This document shows positions 13,848 through 21,304 of a DNA stretch of 21,304 nucleotides, in pieces. The stretch lies in assembly GCA_029239415.1 (NCBI GenBank), contig JAQZAY010000023.1, positions 1-21,304 on the forward strand. Reading direction: 5' to 3'. Under the pieces are notes generated by a model. That model searched no databases and was not told where the DNA came from. It was given only the letters and a program-made list of their open reading frames with translations. Each line of letters opens with the position of its first letter. Position 1 is the stretch's first letter. The DNA comes from Pseudomonas sp. (GTDB lineage: Bacteria > Pseudomonadota > Gammaproteobacteria > Pseudomonadales > Pseudomonadaceae). Both the position numbers and the translations under genes were made by a program.

Positions 13848-16540
13848 CCCGTACCGAGCTGGACAACGGCGAACTGGCGCAAACCGTGCTCAACCAGCTC
13901 GACGACGCGGCCACGTCCGCCCTCCTGGGCGAGGACGCTGTTCCAGAACGCCAGGCACAGGCGCTGCGCGATCGGCTCGCCGAGCACCTGCAGGGCAAGC
14001 GCTCGGTGCTTTTCGACGAATTCTACGCGGGACAGCGCCAGCCCTCGAGCGCCGCCGCGCAGGTGCTGGCCCGACAGTTCACCTCGCTGCCAGCCAATGT
14101 CCTGGAGGAAATCGTGGCGCATGCCAGCGTCGCCGAGCGCCAGCGCATGGCAGGCCAGGGCCGGGTGCCCCTGCGTATCGCCGAAGAGGCGCGGCACCTA
14201 CAGGCGCGCTTGCGCCTGGACCGGGCGATTCTCGGCCTGGCCCAGCCGGGGCTGGCCAATCTGGACACTCGCCTGCTGAGGGCCGGCCTGCAGGCCGCAG
14301 ACCCTGAGCTGCAAGGCACCGCGCTGTTCGACGCGGCGGCCGCCGATCGTCCCGCAGCCGCCCGCCTGATCGGCCAGCAACCGCCGCCCGAGGGCTTCCG
14401 TTCCCCCCTGCGCCTGAGCGACGGACGCCTGGGCTATCCGCTGAGCGGCCGCTCCGCCGGGCCGGTCGAGCGCCGCTTGCGCGCACTGTACCCGGAGCTG
14501 GACCGGAACCGGATCAGGCAACTGCGGGCAGGCCTTGGCAGCGATCCGGCGAGCGCCCTCCGTGCCCTGGAAAACCAGTACCGCACCCTGGAGCGCGACC
14601 TCGCGCGGTGGACGCAGGCGTCGGCAGACATCTTCGAACGCGAGCACCGCGCTGAATTCGCCCGGCGCACGACGCAGGCGTGGCGCCAGGAAGGCGGCGA
14701 TGGGCATGAAATCCTGACGCTCGACCGCCTGCATCTGCCTGAGCTGCCATCGCTGACGGCGCGCTTTGGACATATCAGGATGCTCAGGCTCGACGGCCTT
14801 GACCTGCAACGCCTGGACAGCGCCTGGCTCGAATGCTTCCCCAATCTTCGACAGCTGTATGTCTCGAGCAATCCGCAGATCGATGCCCAAGCGTTGTTCG
14901 AGGCGCTCAAGTCCAGCCCCGGGCTGGAAGAGCTGCATCTCACGGGCAACCAGCTGGCCGGTTTTTCCGACACGGCCAGGCAGGCGCTGCGCGGCATGCG
15001 CCGCCTGCGCGTGCTCAACCTGCGGCGTAACCAACTGGTGCTGAACCTGGCCGATGTGCAGTTCCTGGCCGAACTCAAGCTGGATACGCTGGGCCTGGCG
15101 ATCAACCAGATTACCCTGGACCAGGCGATGGCAACCGCCTTCCAGGACCTGGTCCACACCCGCATCCTGCTGCTGGACTACAATCCGCTGCGCCTCGCGC
15201 CGGACCTGAGCTTCATGGCCAGGCTGGAGCGGCTTTCCCTCGCCAGTTGCGAGCTGAGCGAATGGCCCACGGGCCTGACGACGCTGATGAGCCAGCAACA
15301 GTACCAGCTGCGCAACATCGATCTTTCCTGGAACGACATCGCCGACGTGCCCGCCCTCGATACATTGCTCGAGACGCCGTTCGCCCGTGACCTGGCAAGC
15401 GGCGCGCGTGACCGGCGCTGGCTGTTCAACTACAACGGGCTGCAGTCGCGCACGCGCTTGCGCCTGCTCGGCATTGGCGTCGCCGTGTTCGAGGACCATC
15501 CCGAGGTAACCGAGGGGGAAGCGTTCTGGACCACGGGCGCCACCCCAGAGCAGGCGGACTTGTGGACATCACTGTTCGATGATGCCGAGCACCCGGCCCT
15601 GCTCGACGTGCTCGAGCGCCTGGCGGGCTCGGCCGAAGCACAGCGACAGCCGCAGATATTGCGCGCCCGGGTCTGGGCATTGCTGGCCAGGGCAGGCAAG
15701 GACACCGAATTGCGCGAGCAGCTCGAAACACTGTCGCAAACCTTCCCGGCCACCTGCGGCGACGCCGGCGCCGATGCCTTCAGTGCCCTGGAGATCGAGG
15801 CAATGGCCTACGAGGCTGGCCAGGGCAAGCTTTTCGGACGCCCGCAACTGGATCTCTACCGCAGGCTGTATCGTCGTGCCAAGGTCAATGAACTCGCCGA
15901 TCGCATCGCGTTCCGGCGCGGGCTGCGCAAAGCCGCGCTGGCCGATGACCTGGACGACCTGCCGGCGCTCGATGAACTCGACGACCCCGAAAGCCTGCTC
16001 GACAGCGACCTGCGCCAGAGCCTGGTGGACGACATCGAGATCCGGCTTGCCTTGCGCCAGGGACTGGCCGAGACCCTGGACTACCCAGAGCCCAGCCTCG
16101 GCATGTTGTTCGCGGAGGTCGCGCAGGTCTCCGAGCGGGTGCGCGAGAATGTCGCCCGGGAAGTGCGCCTGCTGGACGCCGACGCCCAGGCGCGCCTGCA
16201 GTGGACGGCCGCCCAGCCCGCTTGGCAAGCCGCGCTCAAGCGCCACTACGCCGCGCAGTTCCAGGCCCTGACCGATTACTGGCGGGCGGGCCTGGATTAC
16301 CTGGATTACTGCCTGGATCCTGAGAGCGAAGCCGTTACCCTGCTGGAACCGTCAGTGAGCCAGACGCTCACCCAGGCACTGGGCATGGCCCTGGTCGATG
16401 AGCACGGCCAGCTGCAGCGGGTCGAGCTCGATTCCGAGCGGTACACCGCCGCCGTCAATGCCTTGCTCACTGAACAGAAGGCCGTCGAGGACGGCCTGCT
16501 GCTCAGCCTGACACGCGGGTTCGCCACCGCGCCGCACTGA
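13844..16540 (+). CDS. LRR and NEL (novel E3 ubiquitin ligase) half of the split gene
   Basis: An 898-aa C-terminal half. Residues about 288-513 contain leucine-rich repeats (LRQLYVSSN, LEELHLTGNQL, LRVLNLRRNQL, LRNIDLSWNDI). The NEL ligase domain runs from about 560 to the end; W574 (ADLWTSLF) marks its start, and C638-G-D640 in ATCGDAG matches the CxD active-site motif of IpaH/SspH-type ligases, so catalytic residues are present. These enzymes transfer ubiquitin to host proteins after delivery. The only available start is GTG 13844, which overlaps the previous stop as GTGA and has no Shine-Dalgarno site. The frame is open back to 13817. A one-base change between 13817 and 13844 would join both halves into about 1620 aa, a usual length for the family. 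It ends five bases from the convergent helicase gene. Confidence 0.75.
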   Translation: MTRTELDNGELAQTVLNQLDDAATSALLGEDAVPERQAQALRDRLAEHLQGKRSVLFDEFYAGQRQPSSAAAQVLARQFTSLPANVLEEIVAHASVAERQRMAGQGRVPLRIAEEARHLQARLRLDRAILGLAQPGLANLDTRLLRAGLQAADPELQGTALFDAAAADRPAAARLIGQQPPPEGFRSPLRLSDGRLGYPLSGRSAGPVERRLRALYPELDRNRIRQLRAGLGSDPASALRALENQYRTLERDLARWTQASADIFEREHRAEFARRTTQAWRQEGGDGHEILTLDRLHLPELPSLTARFGHIRMLRLDGLDLQRLDSAWLECFPNLRQLYVSSNPQIDAQALFEALKSSPGLEELHLTGNQLAGFSDTARQALRGMRRLRVLNLRRNQLVLNLADVQFLAELKLDTLGLAINQITLDQAMATAFQDLVHTRILLLDYNPLRLAPDLSFMARLERLSLASCELSEWPTGLTTLMSQQQYQLRNIDLSWNDIADVPALDTLLETPFARDLASGARDRRWLFNYNGLQSRTRLRLLGIGVAVFEDHPEVTEGEAFWTTGATPEQADLWTSLFDDAEHPALLDVLERLAGSAEAQRQPQILRARVWALLARAGKDTELREQLETLSQTFPATCGDAGADAFSALEIEAMAYEAGQGKLFGRPQLDLYRRLYRRAKVNELADRIAFRRGLRKAALADDLDDLPALDELDDPESLLDSDLRQSLVDDIEIRLALRQGLAETLDYPEPSLGMLFAEVAQVSERVRENVAREVRLLDADAQARLQWTAAQPAWQAALKRHYAAQFQALTDYWRAGLDYLDYCLDPESEAVTLLEPSVSQTLTQALGMALVDEHGQLQRVELDSERYTAAVNALLTEQKAVEDGLLLSLTRGFATAPH

Positions 16541-16545
16541 CCGGG

Positions 16546-19032
16546 CTACTGGCCGCGCAGGTCTTCGAAGCAGGCCTGCCGGCCATCCACCTGGGCGGAC
16601 GCGCGCGGCAGCTTGGCTGCCTCGCCGCTCGGCGCCTCCACGTACCAGTAGCAGTGACGCACCGCGCGGGTCACCGCGACATAGGCCAGGCGCAGGATCT
16701 CCTCTTGCTGCGCCGTGTCGAACGCCTGGGCATCGCCGCTGCGGCCAAGGCCCGCCAGGCGGTAGACCTGGTTCTTGTACGGCGAGCGCGTCAGGTGCTG
16801 GCAGTCGCCCACCAGGAACACGGCGTCTGCCTGCAGGCCCTTGGCGCTGTGATAAGTCAGCTGGCGCAGCCGACGTTGCTCGACAGGCAATCTCGAATCC
16901 ACTTCAACTAATGGCCTTATAGCCTCTGAAATCAGAAGCTTATCACTGCTTTTTCGAAACAGGATCATCACCGACTCACCGCGTTGGTAGTGCTCGTGCA
17001 CCGTCTGGGCAAGTGCCGCGTCATCGCGCTCCATGACCCGTACCGGGCTCACCGGCAGCAACGCCGCCGGGCCGCTGGCCTTGGCCTTCTTGCCGTTGAT
17101 GGCGGGTGCCGGTTTCACCAGATGCTCGGCAGCGTCGATGATGTGTTGGTGGCTGCGGTAGTTTTCCACCAGCATCACCCGGGTGTTGGCCGGGGACGGG
17201 AACTCCTTGGCGAATTCCATGAAGTACTTGGGCGAGCTGCCGCGCCAGCCATAGATCGATTGCCAGTCATCGCCCACGCACATCAGCGACGAATGCTGCG
17301 CCGCTCGCCCGGTATGCAACGCCGGGCCGCGGCGGCGGATCTCGCGCAGGCAGGCTCGCAGCCAGCTGACGATCTGCGGCGAGACGTCCTGGAACTCGTC
17401 GATCATCAGGTGCGCCAGGGGTCGCAACAGCGGGTCGGGCAGCAGCTGGAGGTTTTCCGGGTTGTTTTCCCCAAACAGCGCGAACATGCGGTTGTAGCTC
17501 ATGATCGGCGGCGACTGGGCCAGCAGATGCGCCTCGAGGGCCTTGGCGTACAGGCTCAAGGCTTCAAAGAACAGTGCATCGGTGTCGCTCGGCGGGAAAC
17601 TCATGCCGTTGACGGCCGTCGATACCTCCAGGCCGAGGTTTTCGATAAAGCTTGCGGCGCCAACGAATGCGTCGAGCAAAGGCGCCGGGGCCAGCTCGCC
17701 CTTGACCTTGTACTCGAAGCCCGGGCCCGCTACCGCGTCGCCCGCCAAGGACGACGCCAGGCGCTTGGCCGCCGAATAGTTTTCGAGCCAGATCACAGGC
17801 TTATCGCAGAAAGCTTGAAACAGGGTGCGCTTGATCACCCACTCTGCCCACACCGGTAACTTGGCTCCGGCGCGTTTGTACTGCTGGCTCTCTCCCGGAT
17901 CGAACCCCAGTACCACCCAGGCGTCCAGCTCGGCTACATGGCCGTGGACATGGAAGCGGCTGCCGTTGATTTCGACGGTGTGCCGGTTGGGCTCGATCCC
18001 CTTGATGGGCCAGGCGCCGGCCGAGAACCACAGGTCCTCGATCAGGTCGCAGAGCTCTTCGTCGCGCTGGGACGACAGCTGGGTCACCGCCACGCGCTTC
18101 TGCACGTCGGGATGGTCGCGGTCCAGCGACTTGAGCTGCAGGGCCTCGCGGCGAAGCCCCGCAATGAGCTCGGCAAAGCGTGGGCTGCTGTGAAGCAGGT
18201 CGCGGTAGCACAGGTTGAGCTGCTGGCGCTGTGCATCGTTGAGGCGCAGGTCGAATGGATTGCTTTCGGCATCGGCTTCGCTGCCGCTGGGCAACTCGCT
18301 GCCCAGGGTCTCGAAGGCGCGTACCTGGCCAAAACCCGGCAGGCTGCGCACCAGCGGCAGGATGCGCGAGTGGAAGGTGCGGACCAGCTCGCGCGCCTGC
18401 ATTGGGTTCAGGTTCAGCTGCCACAGGCCAAACACTTGCACCAGGCGTTTGATGAAGTCCTTGCGCGACTCGCGGGTGAACGTGACCACCGTCATGGCGT
18501 CCAGCTCGAAGCCCAGGTAATGGCGCAGCAACAGGATCCGCAGTACCAGGGAGGTGGACTTGCCCGCACCGGCGCCCGCCACCACGCAGGTCGAGGGTGT
18601 GTCGCTGAAAATCAGTTTCCACTGTGCCGCGCTGGGCTGTGCCTCGGCGGGCAGGCGCTGGGCCACGTCGGCCTTGAAACGTTTCTTGAGCTCAGCGGTG
18701 AGCGGCAGGCGCCAGTCATCGAACAGCTTGTCGTCTTCGCCAGGAACAGCGTGGCCGTCCGGACGGCTGTCGCGGATCACCAGCACCTGGCGCCCGGCCT
18801 CATAGCCGTCGACCCGACCTTGGTCATACCCTTCACGCAGGCCATCGGCATGGCCGTTGCGCTGGCCGGTGGCGTGGCCCAGGAACCAGGAATCACGGTG
18901 CTGCGCCTGCAACCCGCTAAGACCACGGCCCAGCAGGCGCGCTGCGAGGCGACGAAGCCAGGGCAATTGTGCCGGCGGCGTCAGCTCGACCGGCGACTGA
19001 GGGTGCTCGTGAGACACGACGACTCCACGCAT
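16546..19032 (-). CDS. UvrD/Rep-family (superfamily 1) DNA helicase
   Basis: ATP-dependent 3'-5' DNA helicase of 828 aa, with all main SF1A motifs in order: Walker A AGAGAGKST (152-160), VTFTRESRKDFIKR (motif Ia area), DEFQD (about 543), GDDWQSIYGWRG (about 587, motif III), ENYRSHQHI (motif IV), TYHSAKGLQADAVFLVGD (about 724, motif V) and LAYVAVTRA (about 785, motif VI). It is therefore likely active. The long insert between Ia and II and the divergent N-terminus suggest a HelD-like or stand-alone UvrD-type enzyme rather than UvrD or Rep themselves. Residues 52-80 carry glycine at every fourth position. The start may be ATG 19032, which has a poor ribosome site, or GTG 19017, which has GGAG five bases upstream and gives 823 aa. 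A short AT-rich rare-codon patch lies at residues 688-714. Confidence 0.88.
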   Translation of the reverse strand: MRGVVVSHEHPQSPVELTPPAQLPWLRRLAARLLGRGLSGLQAQHRDSWFLGHATGQRNGHADGLREGYDQGRVDGYEAGRQVLVIRDSRPDGHAVPGEDDKLFDDWRLPLTAELKKRFKADVAQRLPAEAQPSAAQWKLIFSDTPSTCVVAGAGAGKSTSLVLRILLLRHYLGFELDAMTVVTFTRESRKDFIKRLVQVFGLWQLNLNPMQARELVRTFHSRILPLVRSLPGFGQVRAFETLGSELPSGSEADAESNPFDLRLNDAQRQQLNLCYRDLLHSSPRFAELIAGLRREALQLKSLDRDHPDVQKRVAVTQLSSQRDEELCDLIEDLWFSAGAWPIKGIEPNRHTVEINGSRFHVHGHVAELDAWVVLGFDPGESQQYKRAGAKLPVWAEWVIKRTLFQAFCDKPVIWLENYSAAKRLASSLAGDAVAGPGFEYKVKGELAPAPLLDAFVGAASFIENLGLEVSTAVNGMSFPPSDTDALFFEALSLYAKALEAHLLAQSPPIMSYNRMFALFGENNPENLQLLPDPLLRPLAHLMIDEFQDVSPQIVSWLRACLREIRRRGPALHTGRAAQHSSLMCVGDDWQSIYGWRGSSPKYFMEFAKEFPSPANTRVMLVENYRSHQHIIDAAEHLVKPAPAINGKKAKASGPAALLPVSPVRVMERDDAALAQTVHEHYQRGESVMILFRKSSDKLLISEAIRPLVEVDSRLPVEQRRLRQLTYHSAKGLQADAVFLVGDCQHLTRSPYKNQVYRLAGLGRSGDAQAFDTAQQEEILRLAYVAVTRAVRHCYWYVEAPSGEAAKLPRASAQVDGRQACFEDLRGQ

Positions 19033-19236
19033 AGGAAAATTCAGCGGCCATGTTCGCTTTATCGGCGGGAAACCGCCAGCGAATGCTTGAAAATCAGTTG
19101 ATTAGGCGCTTGAACGGAGAAAGTCTCGCACTCAAAAGCATCGATATAAACGATCAAATCTAGTCGATAATTACGCTTAATTTCGATACTTCAATGGCGC
19201 ATCATGACGTCATTCCCCTCATCAAGGAGCACCGTC
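19033..19236. promoter_or_regulatory. AT-richer divergent intergenic region between helicase and pirin genes
   Basis: About 200 bases, visibly lower in G+C than its neighbours, must hold the promoters of both divergent genes. The word TCGATA occurs three times on the plus strand (19141, 19164, 19183), and a GATAAT -10-like word is at 19166-19171 without a good -35 partner. The TCGATA words may be regulator half-sites, but I cannot assign a factor. Confidence 0.3.
19053..19083 (-). other. Hairpin in the helicase leader
   Basis: TTCGCT pairs with AGCGAA, and inside it GGCGG pairs with CCGCC around a GAAA loop, with a 5-base bulge on one side. The outer stem ends 20 bases upstream of the ATG at 19032. 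With no T-run it does not look like a terminator; a leader structure or protein site is possible. Confidence 0.35.
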
Positions 19237-19935
19237 ATGCTGCAACTACGATCCTTCGACAGCCTTGGTCACGCCAATCATGGCTGGCTCGACGCACACC
19301 ATCACTTCTCGTTCGCCCAATACCATGACCCGGCACGCACCAGCTGGGGCAACCTGCGGGTCTGGAACGATGACCTGATCGCCGCGGGCAGTGGCTTCCC
19401 GCCTCACCCGCACCGCGACATGGAAATCATCACCTATGTCCGCGAAGGCGCGATCACCCACCAGGACAACCTGGGCAACAAGGGCCGCACCGAAGCGGGT
19501 GATGTGCAGGTGATGAGTGCTGGCACCGGCATCACTCACAGCGAATTCAACGTGGAAGCAGTCGACACCCTTCTCTTCCAGATCTGGATCATTCCGGATC
19601 GCACAGGGGAAGCACCCTCGTGGGGCACCCGGCCTTTTCCCAAGGGCGATCGTGGCGAGGGTTTCGTGACCCTGGCCAGTGGCCGCGCCGGGGATGAGGA
19701 CAGCCTGCGGATCCGCGCCGATGCGCGTCTGGCGGCTGTGACCTTGCGTGCCGGGGAGACGGCCGAGTACCGGTTCGAAGCCGGGCGCCGTGGTTATCTG
19801 GTACCGGCCAAGGGCGCGATTGAGGTCAATGGCCTGCGCGCCGAAGCGCGGGATGGCGTCGCGATCGAGCGGGAGGAGAGAGTGACCGTGGTGGCGCTGG
19901 AGGACAGTGAGGTGGTGCTGGTGGATGTGGCCTGA
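19237..19935 (+). CDS. Pirin-family bicupin protein
   Basis: A 232-aa cytosolic bicupin of the pirin family, closest in style to E. coli YhhW, which has quercetin 2,3-dioxygenase activity in vitro. The N-terminal cupin holds the metal ligands: H57 and H59 in PPHPHRDME, and H101 and E103 in ITHSEF. Their positions match the YhhW ligands as I remember them, so metal binding is expected. GTGITHSEFN is a family hallmark. The second cupin (about 130-232) lacks comparable ligands, as usual. The start at 19237 has AAGGAG seven bases upstream; an upstream in-frame ATG at 19204 would add 11 unconserved-looking residues. It is transcribed alone, divergent from the helicase. The physiological substrate is not evident. 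Confidence 0.9.
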   Translation: MLQLRSFDSLGHANHGWLDAHHHFSFAQYHDPARTSWGNLRVWNDDLIAAGSGFPPHPHRDMEIITYVREGAITHQDNLGNKGRTEAGDVQVMSAGTGITHSEFNVEAVDTLLFQIWIIPDRTGEAPSWGTRPFPKGDRGEGFVTLASGRAGDEDSLRIRADARLAAVTLRAGETAEYRFEAGRRGYLVPAKGAIEVNGLRAEARDGVAIEREERVTVVALEDSEVVLVDVA

Positions 19936-19955
19936 TACTGGCCTGTGTAGACCAA

Positions 19956-19975
19956 GGGGAGGCTCGCGCCTCCCC
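19956..19975. terminator. Hairpin between convergent pirin and pgm genes
   Basis: GGGGAGGC-TCGC-GCCTCCCC forms an 8-bp GC-rich stem with a 4-base loop, 20 bases after the pirin stop and 8 bases from the pgm stop. Its location between convergent genes suggests a bidirectional terminator, although neither side has a clear T-run, so termination may be weak. Confidence 0.5.
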
Positions 19976-19983
19976 CGTCAATA

Positions 19984-21304
<1,321 letters not shown>

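Noticed and set aside
16893..16971. Insertion-element scar in the helicase gene
   Set aside because: The island is in frame, with sensible protein sequence and no target duplication or terminal repeats, so only codon use is odd.

Overview
The window is GC-rich (roughly two-thirds G+C by eye), gene-dense Gammaproteobacterial DNA. Codon choice, strong Shine-Dalgarno sites, a perfect sigma-54 promoter and the gene families (DUF6543/LRR/NEL protein, pirin, alpha-phosphoglucomutase) point to Pseudomonas, probably the P. putida group. The species call is an inference. I see no tRNA, rRNA, CRISPR array or transposase. No gene-free stretch exceeds 300 bases; the longest are 11441-11678 and 19033-19236.

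Region 1 (11440 down to 4, minus strand) is an approximately 11.4-kb, six-gene unit that looks like a single operon. It begins with a giant secreted multicopper oxidase of the MnxG/McoA/MofA manganese-oxidase type (1958 aa). Next come a membrane-anchored YVTN beta-propeller protein, two consecutive Sco1/SenC copper chaperones joined by ATGA start/stop overlaps, an unusual cytochrome c fused to a periplasmic binding protein, and a SurA-like chaperone lacking the parvulin domain. The likely shared job is to secrete, fold, metallate and electronically couple the oxidase: Sco proteins for copper or thiol delivery, the SurA-like protein for folding, and the cytochrome fusion as a possible electron acceptor or sensor. 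A perfect TGGCAC-N5-TTGCT promoter lies 41 bases upstream of the oxidase start, with a 12-bp dyad near -80. This fits control by a sigma-54 enhancer-binding protein; Mn oxidation in P. putida GB-1 is known to need the response regulator MnxR.

The oxidase has a notable architecture. Its copper motifs run in the order C-D-A-B rather than A-B-C-D, and it carries degenerate copies of the same motifs, which suggests three two-cupredoxin repeats with one live copper centre spanning repeats 1 and 2. It also has two very acidic inserts, one encoded by a hexanucleotide repeat.

Region 2 (11679-16540, plus strand) encodes a DUF6543-LRR-NEL protein, a predicted E3 ubiquitin-ligase effector. It is broken into two reading frames at about 13844 by what looks like a one-base loss.

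Region 3 (16546-21304) is ordinary chromosome: a UvrD/Rep-family helicase (minus) with an eight-step GxxxG repeat near its N-terminus, a pirin (plus), and the 3' part of alpha-D-phosphoglucomutase (minus, running off the window). The pirin and phosphoglucomutase genes converge on a terminator-like hairpin.
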